DNA of 64,000 nucleotides, taken from Alcanivoracaceae bacterium (GTDB taxonomy: Bacteria > Pseudomonadota > Gammaproteobacteria > Pseudomonadales > Alcanivoracaceae). Location: assembly GCA_029212745.1 (NCBI GenBank), contig JARGOL010000001.1, positions 477,948-541,947 of the forward strand, in the 5' to 3' direction. Each line of letters begins with the position of its first letter. Position 1 is the first letter of the stretch. This document shows positions 26,193-35,627 of this stretch, in pieces. The notes below the pieces were generated by a model. The model made no database searches and was not told where the DNA came from. It saw only the letters and a list, made by a program, of their open reading frames with translations. Position numbers and translations under genes: made by a program.

Positions 26193-27740
26193 ATGACCTT
26201 GTCCGCCGTCGACAGTGCCGTATTGCTGGGTTACCTGGCCATCATGCTCGGCATGGGGGTGTGGTTCTCGCGCAAGAACACCGACACCGAGGAGTACTTC
26301 GTCGGCGGTCGCCGCTTTCGTGGCTGGGTGATCGGCCTGTCCCTGGTGGGCACGTCAATCAGCTCGATCACCTTCCTCGCCTACCCCGCGGACGCGTTCA
26401 AGACCGGCTGGCTGCGCTATCTACCCAATCTGATGCTGCCGCTGGGCGTCGCCATTGCTGCCTGGTTGTTCCTGCCATTCTTTCGCCGCAACCGGATAAC
26501 CTCCGCCTACGAATACCTGGAAACCCGCTTTGGCCCAAGCGTGCGCGTGTATGGCGCCATCGCCTTCATGGTCGCCCAGCTCAGCCGCCTGGCCATGATC
26601 CTGTGGCTGCTGTCGCTGCTGCTGCAGCAGGTCACCGGCCTGTCGCCCACCAGTGCCATCATCATCTGCGGTGTTTTCGTCGGCGCCTATACCATCATTG
26701 GCGGCATAGACGCCGTCATCTGGACCGACGTGCTGCAGACCATTGTCCTGCTGGTGGGCGGCATCGCCTGTCTCTGGGTGATCCTCGACCTGCTGCCCGG
26801 CGGGCTTGACCAGGTCATTGAAGAAGCCGGGGCGGCGGGCAAGTTTGCCCTGGCGGAATGGCGCGACGGCGCGCCCGCAGAAACACGATGGGACCTGTCA
26901 CTGACCAGCAAGACCGGCACCATGATGCTGTTCATCGGCCTTACCGCCTGGCTCACCGAATACTCCAGCAACCAGAATACCGTGCAGCGTTACTGCGCCT
27001 CGGCCTCCACCCTCGAGGCCCGGCGCGGCATGCTCGTGTGCGTACTGGCATCGCTGCCGATCTGGGCCTTTTACATGTTCATCGGCACCGCGTTGTGGGT
27101 GTTCTTCAACACCTTCCCGCAGGAGACGTCCAGCGCCATTCTGGCGGGGACGGAGAAAGCCGAACACATCCTGCCCTATTTCGTGACCACCTACCTGCCG
27201 GAGGGCCTGGCGGGACTTGTCATCGCTGCTGCCCTGGCGGCTGCCATGTCATCGCTGGATTCCAGCATCAACTCGGTGACGGCGGTGAGTATCGTGGATA
27301 TCTACCGGCGCCACCTGGTCACCGGAAGAGAAGAGCGCCATTACCTGCACGCGGCATGGACGGTTGCAGCCGCCGTCACTGTATTCATGATCGGTGGCGC
27401 ACTGTTGCTGGAACAGGCCAGCACCAAGACACTGCAGGACACCTCTACCATTCTGGTATCGCTGCTGGCCGGGGGCCTGCTGGGACTTTACCTGCTGGGT
27501 TTCCTGACCCGTCGTGGCGACAGCCGGGCAGCGTGGTGTGGCATCGGTGCAACCATGGCATTTACCGGCTGGACACTTCTGGCCAACCGCGGCCTGCTGC
27601 CGGATGCGCTGAGTGTGCCATTTGATCTCTACTACACCGGCTTCATCGGCAACCTGGTCATGTTTGCCATCGGCTATGCTGCCGGCCACCTGCTGCCGCG
27701 CCGCGAGCCGCTACCCGCGGGCGCCAGTCTCGCCAGCTGA
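26193..27740 (+). CDS. sodium:solute symporter (SSS family)
   Basis: 515-residue transporter with about 13 helices. N-terminal half has the SSS hallmarks EEYFVGGRR, SITFLAYPADAF, ITSAYEYLETRFG and GGIDAVIWTDVLQ; the Na-binding helix carries AAALAAAMSSLDSSINSVTAV. The pattern resembles the sugar/sialic-acid (SiaT/SGLT) branch more than the proline (PutP) branch, but the solute cannot be assigned from sequence alone. GGGAGG precedes its ATG; it follows the cold-shock-domain gene by 14 bp. Its last 30 bases overlap the 3' end of the convergent membrane-protein gene. Confidence 0.88.
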   Translation: MTLSAVDSAVLLGYLAIMLGMGVWFSRKNTDTEEYFVGGRRFRGWVIGLSLVGTSISSITFLAYPADAFKTGWLRYLPNLMLPLGVAIAAWLFLPFFRRNRITSAYEYLETRFGPSVRVYGAIAFMVAQLSRLAMILWLLSLLLQQVTGLSPTSAIIICGVFVGAYTIIGGIDAVIWTDVLQTIVLLVGGIACLWVILDLLPGGLDQVIEEAGAAGKFALAEWRDGAPAETRWDLSLTSKTGTMMLFIGLTAWLTEYSSNQNTVQRYCASASTLEARRGMLVCVLASLPIWAFYMFIGTALWVFFNTFPQETSSAILAGTEKAEHILPYFVTTYLPEGLAGLVIAAALAAAMSSLDSSINSVTAVSIVDIYRRHLVTGREERHYLHAAWTVAAAVTVFMIGGALLLEQASTKTLQDTSTILVSLLAGGLLGLYLLGFLTRRGDSRAAWCGIGATMAFTGWTLLANRGLLPDALSVPFDLYYTGFIGNLVMFAIGYAAGHLLPRREPLPAGASLAS

Positions 27741-28301
27741 CGGTGCTGGCGCCGGGCGCCGCACAACAGTGACCAGGGCATACACCACCAGGGCCGGATC
27801 AAGCAGGTAGTCCCAGAGGTTGTCCGAATGCAGCAACCTGAAATGAAAGGCCACCTGCCCCAGCACCAGTATCAGACACAGGGCATAGGCGCGGGACACC
27901 CAGGCCGCCAGCCCCAGCAGCAGCAGCGCGGTGCTGAAGCGGAAATCACCGAACCCCCAGGCATAGGGATCCAGCGCCGCGGCGCCCAGGCTGAGGGGGT
28001 AGAACCAGGGCGCCACCAGCAATACCACCACGCACAGCATCCGGCGCTGGTCATCCGGCATCACGGATGGCATCCCATTGGCACGCATCAACATGATCAC
28101 GGCCAGCAGACCGGAGGTTATACTGAGCTGCGACAGCAGGCCCTCGAGCCAGTGTGCCGCACCAAACGGCCACGGCAGCAGGGCCACAACCAGCGCCAGC
28201 ATGGTCAGAACACGGCGCTGTAACAGCGTCCGTCTGCGCCACCCGGCCAGTGCCAGCACCACGGCAGCCAGTGCCGCCGCCATCACCAGTGTGCCCGTCA
28301 T
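27711..28301 (-). CDS. polytopic membrane protein of unknown function
   Basis: 196 residues with about six hydrophobic helices and short loops (for example RANGMPSVMPDDQRRM). No recognised family. Its first codon overlaps the stop of the BNR/sialidase-like gene by 4 bp (ATGA), so the two are translationally coupled and probably work together. Its 3' end overlaps the convergent symporter gene by 30 bp. The last residues (RRPAPAPSAGETGARG) are a disordered tail. Confidence 0.7.
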   Translation of the reverse strand: MTGTLVMAAALAAVVLALAGWRRRTLLQRRVLTMLALVVALLPWPFGAAHWLEGLLSQLSITSGLLAVIMLMRANGMPSVMPDDQRRMLCVVVLLVAPWFYPLSLGAAALDPYAWGFGDFRFSTALLLLGLAAWVSRAYALCLILVLGQVAFHFRLLHSDNLWDYLLDPALVVYALVTVVRRPAPAPSAGETGARG

Positions 28302-29575
28302 TGCGCCTCCCCCCCGGCCTGCCAGTAGGCATGCGCGATCAGGCTCTTGTTCCAGGTGTAGAGCACGTGGATATCACCATTACGGGTGCGCAACACGAAC
28401 GGATAGTCGTACTGGAACTCGCACCCCATGGGTGTGCACTTCTGCATCGCGGCACGGTTGAGCACGGTGGCAGGATCGGCAATGCCAACAAACTGCTTGA
28501 GTTCCTGTGCCAGCAGCTCACGGAAGGCCTCCGGCTGCAACGGCTTGAGACGGTGCGTCTCCCGGTCAGCCAGCGTCCTGATTACCTGCCAGCTGGCCCC
28601 TGCGTCACGGCTCTCCACCACATGCAGTTCGTCACGCTCGTAGGCGTTGAAATTGGCGCCCAGCAGCCAGTGGTCGGGGCCGAGACTGATGCCGCCCAGC
28701 GCGGCACTGGGCCCTGGCACCTCACTGGCCTCCAGCGGCGCCCAGCTGCGGCCAGCATCCTCACTGGCACTGAAGAATACCCGCCCGGCGCGATCACGGG
28801 TTTCGTTGCGCAGGAAGGCCACGGCGCGGTGGTCGTCACGCACCAGCACCAGTGGCTGGATCGCCGCCCGTCCATGGCCGATCCGGTAACGGTCGATGAT
28901 ACGGTTATCCGGGGTGAGCCGTAACAGCTCGCCAAACTTGCCGGCAAACTCGTGGTACACCGGCAAGCCTATGGTGCCGTCGCTGTAACGCACCGGTGGC
29001 GTCTTGACCAGGTAACTGAGATCGAGGAAGGGCGACAGCACGAGGTCATCGGTGAACACCCAGGACTCACCCAGGTCCGTCGATTCGGCCACCACCAGGC
29101 GACTCGCGGCCCAGCCACCGAAACTGACCGCCACCACGAACAGGCGCATGCGACCGTCCGCCGACATCACCGGCAGCGCGTTACCCAGTTTGCGTATGGT
29201 GTAACCGAACCGCTGGGCAACGCGATGACGGTCAAACAAACGCTGTTCCGGCGACCACTGGCCGGTGGCCGGGTCGAACACCGCCGAATGGATGCCGACG
29301 TCAGGGCCACCCTCGCGACGACCGGCAAACCAGAAGGCGCGCAGGCGGCCGTCCGGCAACTCCACCATGGACCCTGCGTGAACCAACGGCGTTATGGCAT
29401 CCGAAGCCGCCCTGAGGGTCCATGGCTGGCCCGGCCGTGGCCCCGCCTGCCCGGCTTCGGGAGGCACCAGCACGGCGTTGTCCGGCTGCCAGATGTGTGC
29501 CGGTGTGCTGGCAAAGTACCCCAGCACCAGCAGCAGCCCGACCATCAAATGAAAGGCTTTGTCGCGACCGCTCAC
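28298..29575 (-). CDS. BNR-repeat sialidase-like secreted or anchored protein
   Basis: About 425 residues. N-terminal hydrophobic helix (MVGLLLVLGYFA) acts as signal or anchor. The rest is a beta-propeller of the BNR/neuraminidase superfamily: the first sheet has VELPDGRLRAFWFAGRREG, and three Asp-boxes of the form SxDxGxxW are visible (STDLGESW, SEDAGRSW, SRDAGASW). This family (BNR_2) contains true sialidases and many proteins of unknown glycan specificity, so enzymatic activity is not certain. Start codon is one of three GTG/ATG choices (29581, 29575 or 29545); GAGG precedes 29575. Coupled to the downstream membrane-protein gene. Confidence 0.8.
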   Translation of the reverse strand: MSGRDKAFHLMVGLLLVLGYFASTPAHIWQPDNAVLVPPEAGQAGPRPGQPWTLRAASDAITPLVHAGSMVELPDGRLRAFWFAGRREGGPDVGIHSAVFDPATGQWSPEQRLFDRHRVAQRFGYTIRKLGNALPVMSADGRMRLFVVAVSFGGWAASRLVVAESTDLGESWVFTDDLVLSPFLDLSYLVKTPPVRYSDGTIGLPVYHEFAGKFGELLRLTPDNRIIDRYRIGHGRAAIQPLVLVRDDHRAVAFLRNETRDRAGRVFFSASEDAGRSWAPLEASEVPGPSAALGGISLGPDHWLLGANFNAYERDELHVVESRDAGASWQVIRTLADRETHRLKPLQPEAFRELLAQELKQFVGIADPATVLNRAAMQKCTPMGCEFQYDYPFVLRTRNGDIHVLYTWNKSLIAHAYWQAGGEAQ

Positions 29576-29709
29576 ACACACACCTCGTCATGGAATTCCA
29601 GCCGGGCGGCAGTATAGCAGGCCGGGCGTGCTTGTGTGCTGCCGTGGCGCCTGCTAGCTTTGGTGAACGGGTCGATATCCGGCGCAACTTTTCGAGAAAA
29701 AACAATAAT

Positions 29710-31446
29710 ATGGCTCTCTTGAGTTCCTGGCGTTACAGAAAACCCGGGGGTAAGAGACGCGATGCGGACTCTCTCGAGCGACAACTCGCAGAGCAGGAAG
29801 ATTTCAGTCAGCTGCTGCAGGATACGGCAGACATCGTGGTTTTTACCCAGGACGAGAACGGTCGGCTGATTTCCGTCAATCGCCACGGCCGCTGGCTGTC
29901 CGGTATTGATGAGCCGGTGTCGGACCAGCTGTTCCTTGACCAGCTGCACCACCCGGCCGCCGATCTCCCTGCTCGCCTGGAGGAAATGCGTAGCGGCCGA
30001 CGCAGCCATTACCGCCACGAAACGCCGCTGATTCGGGCCAATGCCGAACCCCTGCTTTTGGCATGGTGGCACGTGCCATGGACAGTTCGCGGCACCGAGG
30101 AACGCCGCATCATCAGCATCGGCCTGGACATTTCCGACCAGCGACTGGCGGAAGAGCATCTCGGCTGGCTGGCCCTGCATGATCCCCTTACCGGCCTGCT
30201 TAACCGACGCGGCTTCCTCGAGCGCGCCCGGGCCAACGTCGTCAGCGGTGAGCCGTTTGCGCTGATGCTTCTTGACCTTGACCAGTTCAAGGACATCAAT
30301 GACCTGAAGGGCCACCAACACGGTGACCGCCTGCTGCAACAGGTATCGCGCCTGCTGCGCCAGCAGCTGAGGCAGTCCGACACCATTGCCCGACTCGGCG
30401 GTGACGAGTTCGGCATCCTGCTGGCCGGCGCTGATGCCGAAACGGTGGAGCTTGCCGCCGGCCGTTGCTGCGGCGCCTTGCTGGACATCGATCCCGAGTT
30501 GCCGGAGCTGGGCACCCAGGTCACCACCAGCATCGGCGTCGTGCTGTATCCGGATCACGGTGCCGATGTCGACCAACTACTGGCCAACGCCGACATTGCC
30601 CTGTACCAGGCCAAATCCCGTGGCCGCAATGCGTGGCACCTGTTCGATGGTGACGACGCCCACCGCGCGCGCATTCACGAGCGTGTCTACTGGGACCAGC
30701 AGGTGCGCAAGGTGCTGGATCGCCAGACCCTGGAAATGCACTATCAGCCCATTGTGTCACTGGACTCCCGCGAAGTGACCCACCACGAAGCCCTGCTGCG
30801 CAGCCGCGGGGAAGACGGCGGTTTTCTTCGTACCGACCAGCTGATCCTTGCGGCAGAGCAAAACGGCCAGATTCACCTGCTTGACGAGCAGGTCGTCACC
30901 CAGGTGTGCCTGCATCTGCAAAACCTGCAAAAGGCCGGCATCAACACCTGTCTGGCCATGAACCTGTCAGGCCTGTCATTCAACAACCCCAACCTCGTGC
31001 CTCATGTCACGCGTTGCCTGAAGGAATTCGATATCACACCACAGAATGTGGTCTTCGAAATCACGGAAACCGCAGCCCTGGCTGACATCGATGCGTCCAT
31101 CCAGGTAATGGAAGCACTGCGCGCACAGGGTTGTCGTTTTGCCCTGGATGATTTCGGCGTTGGTTTTTCCTCGCTTTATTACCTGAAAAAGCTGCCCGTT
31201 GATTACATCAAGATCGACGGCTCATTTGTGCGCAACCTGGATACCGAGAAGGAACACCAGGTGCTGATCCGTGCGCTCGTGGATGTAGCTCGCGCATTTG
31301 ACCTGAAAACTATCGCCGAGTTTGTCGAGGACCAGACGGTCATGGACTTGCTGGCGGATCTCGGGGTCAACTATGCCCAGGGGTACCACATTGAAAAGCC
31401 CCGACCCTTTACTGATATCTGGAGAGAAGTGACCGATGCTGGCTAG
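29710..31446 (+). CDS. PAS-GGDEF-EAL cyclic-di-GMP enzyme
   Basis: 578-residue signalling protein. A PAS-like sensor covers about residues 32-145. The GGDEF domain has GGDEF at 230-234 and an RxxD inhibition site (RQSD) five residues before it, so diguanylate cyclase activity with product inhibition is expected. The EAL domain shows EALLR at 360-364, NLSG, the EIT glutamate, DDFGVG, YIKIDG, AEFVED and the QGY glutamine, so phosphodiesterase activity also looks intact. No membrane helix: cytosolic. The start is the ATG preceding ALLSSWRY. It overlaps the next gene by 11 bp. Confidence 0.93.
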   Translation: MALLSSWRYRKPGGKRRDADSLERQLAEQEDFSQLLQDTADIVVFTQDENGRLISVNRHGRWLSGIDEPVSDQLFLDQLHHPAADLPARLEEMRSGRRSHYRHETPLIRANAEPLLLAWWHVPWTVRGTEERRIISIGLDISDQRLAEEHLGWLALHDPLTGLLNRRGFLERARANVVSGEPFALMLLDLDQFKDINDLKGHQHGDRLLQQVSRLLRQQLRQSDTIARLGGDEFGILLAGADAETVELAAGRCCGALLDIDPELPELGTQVTTSIGVVLYPDHGADVDQLLANADIALYQAKSRGRNAWHLFDGDDAHRARIHERVYWDQQVRKVLDRQTLEMHYQPIVSLDSREVTHHEALLRSRGEDGGFLRTDQLILAAEQNGQIHLLDEQVVTQVCLHLQNLQKAGINTCLAMNLSGLSFNNPNLVPHVTRCLKEFDITPQNVVFEITETAALADIDASIQVMEALRAQGCRFALDDFGVGFSSLYYLKKLPVDYIKIDGSFVRNLDTEKEHQVLIRALVDVARAFDLKTIAEFVEDQTVMDLLADLGVNYAQGYHIEKPRPFTDIWREVTDAG

Positions 31447-32194
31447 AATCCTGCTCGTCTTTTTCCTCGTTCAGCTGGCCCCATCCGCCCTGGCTGAAGA
31501 CACCCTGGACTGGAAGCTGGTGTCGGACCGAAATGGCATTCAGGTGTACATGAAGCACACCGATGACTCACGCCTGAAGACATTCAAGGGCGTCACCCGG
31601 CTCAACCAGAGTGATGAGTACTCCGCCGTCGCGCTGCTGGAAGACTATGAAAGCTACCCGGCCTGGCTGCACCTCATTGACGGAGCCAGGGAAATCAAAC
31701 GGGATTCACCGCTACGTCGCTGGGTGCGGTTTACCACCCAACTGCCCTGGCCCCTGCGCGACCGTGAAGCGGTGGTAGAAGCCCGGGTGGTCCAGTCAGT
31801 CGCTCCGGAAGAAGAGAGCATGACGGCCTACATTATCAATGCGCCCGGCACACTCCCTGCCAACGATGAATACATCCGCTTTCCCGAAATCGAGGGTTTC
31901 ATCCGGGCGACACGCCTGAGCAACGATGAAGTGGAAGTGGTCTACCAGATCGTGCTTGACCCGGGTGGCTACATCCCGGCCTGGCTGGTCAATATTCTCA
32001 TGCGCGATGCACCCTACTTCACGCTGGAGAAGCTCCGGCGCATCATCAAGCGGCCGGAATATGCCAACCAGTACTATGACTGGCTGGAAATGCGCGGCCC
32101 CGGACGGCCTGAAGACATACCGCCAGCTCCCAGCTATATTTATGGCGCGCCACCGGAAGCCCCCATGATTATCCAGCCGGAAACGGCTGACTGA
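31436..32194 (+). CDS. START-domain secreted protein 1
   Basis: 252 residues with a signal peptide (residues 1-20, cleavage near ALA-ED) followed by a START/SRPBCC fold: DWKLVSDRNGIQVYMKHT, KTFKGVTRL, YPAWLHLIDGA, LPWPLRDREAVV and WLVNILMRDAPYFTLEKLRRI. START domains bind lipids or other hydrophobic ligands in a deep cavity; the periplasmic location suggests a lipid-binding or transfer role. Start codon lies inside the end of the GGDEF-EAL gene (11-bp overlap), so translation is coupled. A paralog follows directly. Confidence 0.85.
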   Translation: MLARILLVFFLVQLAPSALAEDTLDWKLVSDRNGIQVYMKHTDDSRLKTFKGVTRLNQSDEYSAVALLEDYESYPAWLHLIDGAREIKRDSPLRRWVRFTTQLPWPLRDREAVVEARVVQSVAPEEESMTAYIINAPGTLPANDEYIRFPEIEGFIRATRLSNDEVEVVYQIVLDPGGYIPAWLVNILMRDAPYFTLEKLRRIIKRPEYANQYYDWLEMRGPGRPEDIPPAPSYIYGAPPEAPMIIQPETAD

Positions 32195-32215
32195 TAACGA
32201 CACAGGATGTCGACG

Positions 32216-32986
32216 ATGAGTGTTTTGCCCCTGCGCCGGCTTCTGCCGGCGCTGCTGTTTTTCTTCCTGCTCTGCCCACACGCCGGGGCGGTACTGAGCG
32301 ATGACCCCGGACTGGATGACAGCTGGAAACTGGTCACTGACCGCAAAGGCATCCAGGTTTTCATGCGTCACGGCGATGACTCGCGACTGAAGACTTTCCG
32401 CGGCGTGATGCGCATGCCCCTTCGCGACGAATACGCCATGCTGGCGTTGTACAACGACTATGACAATTACCCGCAATGGCTGCACCTGGTGGATGGTGCC
32501 AGTGAGCTGGGCCGGGATACCCCGTTGCGCAGACGCCTGCGCTTCACCACTCACCTGCCCTGGCCGTTGAGTGATCGCGAGGCCCTGCTTGAAGCAGACA
32601 TGAGCATGCACATCACGCCGGAGGACGAACACGTGATCGTGCTCCTTAACAACAAGCCGGAGCTGCTACCTGCAAACGACGACTACATCCGATTTCCGGA
32701 ACTGGAGGGCCTGTTCAGGATCAAGCGGTTGAGCCCCGGGGAAGTCGAGATCACCTACCAGCTGGTTCTGGATCCCGGCGGCTATATCCCCTCGTGGCTG
32801 GTGAACATGCTGCTGCGTGACACCCCCTATTTCACCCTGGCAAAACTTCGCCGGATCATCGTGCAGAGCGAATACCAGGGCCTGTATTTCCCCTACCTCG
32901 ACCTGATGGGCCCCGGGCGGCCCAAGGATATCCCGCCTGTAAAAAGTTACATTTACCAGCAGACCGGGGCCGCCTCTCGCAGGTAA
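32216..32986 (+). CDS. START-domain secreted protein 2
   Basis: 256 residues, paralog of the preceding gene product: shared WKLVxDRxGIQVxM, YPxWLHLxDGA, LPWPLxDREAxxEA and DPGGYIPxWLVNxL blocks. Signal peptide (residues 1-25, cleavage near AGA). The ATG at 32216 is preferred; an in-frame ATG at 32207 adds three residues. Tandem duplication of secreted START proteins suggests two ligands or a relay. Separated from the first copy by 21 bp. Confidence 0.85.
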   Translation: MSVLPLRRLLPALLFFFLLCPHAGAVLSDDPGLDDSWKLVTDRKGIQVFMRHGDDSRLKTFRGVMRMPLRDEYAMLALYNDYDNYPQWLHLVDGASELGRDTPLRRRLRFTTHLPWPLSDREALLEADMSMHITPEDEHVIVLLNNKPELLPANDDYIRFPELEGLFRIKRLSPGEVEITYQLVLDPGGYIPSWLVNMLLRDTPYFTLAKLRRIIVQSEYQGLYFPYLDLMGPGRPKDIPPVKSYIYQQTGAASRR

Positions 32987-33034
32987 AATCGGGTCGAAGT
33001 GCCCAACGGGTCGTTTGGTGCAGGGAGGAGAGGT

Positions 33035-33790
33035 TTGCTGCGAGCACTTTACCTGGCCTACTTCTGGCTGGTGTTCATCCCGGCGCTGGTCATGCTGACG
33101 CTGGTGCTGGGCGTGATTGCCCTGACACTGGCGCCCCTGCTGGGGCCACGCGCGGCAGGCCGGCTTACCGGTGTGCCCTGGTCCCGTTTCGGGCTTGCCG
33201 CAACAGGCGTCAATGTGCGCATCGTCGGCAAGGAGCACATCGACCCCCGCCAGAGCTATGTCATTGTCGCCAATCATCTCAGCCACTATGACATCTGGGT
33301 GCTGTACGGCTATCTCGGCATCGACATCCGCTGGGTGGCAAAAAAGGAATTGCGCAGCCTGCCTGTAGTCGGCATCGCCTGCGTCGCGCTGGGCCATGTA
33401 TTCATCGACCGCAGCGACCACAAACAGGCCATCGAGTCGCTGCAACAGGCACGCAAACAGATTGTGCGCGGCACCAGCATTATCTTCTTCCCGGAAGGCA
33501 CACGCAGCCGCACCGGCGCATTGAAGCCGTTCAAGAAAGGGGCCTTCCGTATGGCGCGCGATCTCGAACTGCCGGTTCTGCCTGTTACCCTGGACGGCAC
33601 CTACCAGGTACTCCGCCCGGGCTCTCCCTGGGTGCACCCGGGCGAGGTCGTGGTCACCATCCACCCGCCGATCCCGGCAAGCGGCGATGGCGATGAAGCC
33701 ATCGCCGAACTCGAGCAAAAAAGCCGGGCGGCCATTGCCTCCACCCTCGCCGAGTCCGGTTCGTCCCATCAGGAGCCGGCCAGTCCCTGA
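33035..33790 (+). CDS. 1-acyl-sn-glycerol-3-phosphate acyltransferase (PlsC family)
   Basis: 251-residue membrane enzyme that acylates lysophosphatidic acid or a related lysolipid. An N-terminal hydrophobic segment (YLAYFWLVFIPALVMLTLVLG) anchors it. Acyltransferase motif I NHLSHYD (H-x4-D) and motif III FPEGTRSR are intact. The start is TTG at 33035, because GGGAGG lies at ideal spacing before it and the GTG at 32999 has none. It follows the second START gene by 48 bp, hinting at a lipid-related operon. Confidence 0.88.
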   Translation: MLRALYLAYFWLVFIPALVMLTLVLGVIALTLAPLLGPRAAGRLTGVPWSRFGLAATGVNVRIVGKEHIDPRQSYVIVANHLSHYDIWVLYGYLGIDIRWVAKKELRSLPVVGIACVALGHVFIDRSDHKQAIESLQQARKQIVRGTSIIFFPEGTRSRTGALKPFKKGAFRMARDLELPVLPVTLDGTYQVLRPGSPWVHPGEVVVTIHPPIPASGDGDEAIAELEQKSRAAIASTLAESGSSHQEPASP

Positions 33791-33948
33791 GTGAGCGTGG
33801 CGCCGAATGTGTGCTGTCGGCACGGCCAATCGGCCAGCACGGATAACAGCAAATTGGCCCCAAAAGCCACCTTCTGGCCCTGTAGACTTCCGCCCTCAGG
33901 CTTTACCGCCGTGCTGCGGGCAGCCCTTTCAACAGCTGGAGAATTGCA

Positions 33949-34788
33949 ATGAAGAACCTGAGTGATCGCGTTGCCGTGGTAACCGGTGCTGGCTCCGGGA
34001 TTGGCCGCGCTCTCGCGGTTCAGCTGGCCGAAGCCGGCTGCAAACTGGCCCTTTCCGACATCAACGAACAGGGCCTGGCAGAAACCGTCAGCCTTGCGGA
34101 ACAGGCAGGGGCGGAGGTTTTCAGCGAGAAGCTGGACGTTGCCGACCGCGATGCAGTGTACGCCCATGCGGACAAGGTCAAGGCGCACTTCGGCAAGGTC
34201 AACCTGGTGTTCAACAATGCCGGCGTTGCCGTCGGTGCCACGGTCGAAGATACCAGCTACGAGGACTTCGAGTGGCTCATGGGTATCAACTTCTGGGGCG
34301 TGGTCTACGGCACCAAGGCGTTCCTGCCCATGCTCAAGGAGGCCGGGGAAGGCCACATCGTCAACGTCTCCAGCGTGTTCGGGCTGATCGGCGTACCCAC
34401 TCAGTCCGCCTATAATGCGGCCAAGTTTGCCGTGCGCGGCTTCACCGAATCGCTGCGCCAGGAACTGGAAATTGCCCGCAGCCCGGTTTCGTGCAGCTGC
34501 GTGCACCCCGGCGGCATCAAGACCAACATTGCCCGCGCCGCGCGCATGAGCGATGTGTCAAGCATCACTGGCAGCAGCGCCGAGAAAGCCACCGAGGATT
34601 TCGAAAAGATGTTCCGCACCACGCCGGAGGAGGCGGCCAGCACCATCATCAAGGGTGTGCGCGACAACAAGCGCCGCATCCTGATCGGCTCCGATGCCCT
34701 CGCCATCGACACCATGCAGCGCCTGCTGCCCACCAGCTACCAGCGGCTCATGGTCGCTGGCCAGAAGCTGATGCGCCGCAAGGGCTGA
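33949..34788 (+). CDS. short-chain dehydrogenase/reductase (classical SDR)
   Basis: 279-residue NAD(P)-dependent oxidoreductase. Cofactor motif TGAGSGIGRA (residues 11-20), NNAG, catalytic Ser in VSSVFG and the YNAAK pair. The C-terminal extension (EKMFRTTPEEAASTIIKG) resembles a group of bacterial SDRs with long tails, often annotated as fatty-acid or alcohol dehydrogenases, but the substrate is unknown. GGAG precedes its ATG; a strong terminator follows, so it is probably a single transcription unit. Confidence 0.85.
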   Translation: MKNLSDRVAVVTGAGSGIGRALAVQLAEAGCKLALSDINEQGLAETVSLAEQAGAEVFSEKLDVADRDAVYAHADKVKAHFGKVNLVFNNAGVAVGATVEDTSYEDFEWLMGINFWGVVYGTKAFLPMLKEAGEGHIVNVSSVFGLIGVPTQSAYNAAKFAVRGFTESLRQELEIARSPVSCSCVHPGGIKTNIARAARMSDVSSITGSSAEKATEDFEKMFRTTPEEAASTIIKGVRDNKRRILIGSDALAIDTMQRLLPTSYQRLMVAGQKLMRRKG

Positions 34789-34808
34789 CACGCCTGCGAA
34801 GCAGCAAC

Positions 34809-34832
34809 AGGGCGCCTTGTGGCGCCCTTTTT
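34809..34832 (+). terminator. rho-independent terminator after the SDR gene
   Basis: Stem AGGGCGCC / GGCGCCCT, TTGT loop, then T residues; 20 bp after the SDR stop and before the DUF938 gene. Confidence 0.88.
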
Positions 34833-34867
34833 GTTACCGTTCCGGTAGCCCTGTATCGGAGCCCCCA

Positions 34868-35500
34868 ATGAGCCACGCCGAGCGCCCTTTTTCACCCGCC
34901 TGCGAACGCAACCAGGCTGCCATCCTGGCGGCAATGGCCCCGCTGCTGGAAAAGCCCGGGACCCTGCTGGAGATCGGCAGCGGCACCGGCCAGCATGCCG
35001 CCTGGATGGCGCCGCAACTGCCCCATATCCGCTGGCAGACCAGCGACCTGCCAGACCACCTGCCCGGCATTCAGGCCTGGCTCGACGATGTCCCCGGCAA
35101 ACGGATGCCAGCACCGCTGGTGCTGGATGTGGCAGGGCGCTGGCCGGAAAAGTCGTTCCAGTACCTGTATACCGCCAACACCTTCCACATCATGGCTTCC
35201 GCGCTGGTGGAACGCTGCATTGAGCAGGGCGGATGCCACCTGGACGCGGGCGGGCGCTGGTTCGTTTACGGCCCGTTCAGGGTCGCCGGCGCCTTCACCA
35301 GTGACAGCAACCACGAGTTTCATCACTGGCTGCAGCAGCGTGATCCGCGCCAGGGCATTCGCGCGCTGGAATGGGTCCAGGGGTGTATGCAGCATGCCGG
35401 CCTGGAACTGGTCGCCCGGCAGCCGATGCCGGCCAACAATTTCCTGCTCACGTTTGAGAAAACGGGAGGCCGGGCACAGTCGTCCAACGCCGCCCGCTGA
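34868..35500 (+). CDS. DUF938 SAM-dependent methyltransferase
   Basis: 210-residue soluble class I methyltransferase of the DUF938 family. SAM-binding motif [11 protein letters not shown] (residues about 34-44), acidic strand [12 protein letters not shown], and the [13 protein letters not shown] strand. Substrate unknown. The start is the ATG preceding [14 protein letters not shown], 8 bp after GGAG, and fits family members. The gene lies between a terminator and rhlB. Confidence 0.88.
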   Translation: MSHAERPFSPACERNQAAILAAMAPLLEKPGTLLEIGSGTGQHAAWMAPQLPHIRWQTSDLPDHLPGIQAWLDDVPGKRMPAPLVLDVAGRWPEKSFQYLYTANTFHIMASALVERCIEQGGCHLDAGGRWFVYGPFRVAGAFTSDSNHEFHHWLQQRDPRQGIRALEWVQGCMQHAGLELVARQPMPANNFLLTFEKTGGRAQSSNAAR

Positions 35501-35587
35501 GCAGGCCTGTCACGGTCACCCGTCAGACCCAGTCACCGGACAGCGGCCCGGGGGAACAACAACATGGCCGTGGCTGGTCAGTTTGCA

Positions 35588-35593
35588 TACAAT
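35588..35593 (+). promoter_or_regulatory. -10-like element before rhlB
   Basis: TACAAT, 35 bp before the rhlB ATG at 35628, which would put the transcript start near 35600 and so exclude the alternative ATG at 35592. No clear -35 element. Confidence 0.3.
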
Positions 35594-35627
35594 GGCGACT
35601 CTTCAAGCAAGCCACAGTTGGGTATTC

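Noticed and set aside
26193-29581. A full sialic acid utilisation island
   Set aside because: No lyase, epimerase or kinase genes of the nan type are present; only the transporter and propeller protein hint at it.
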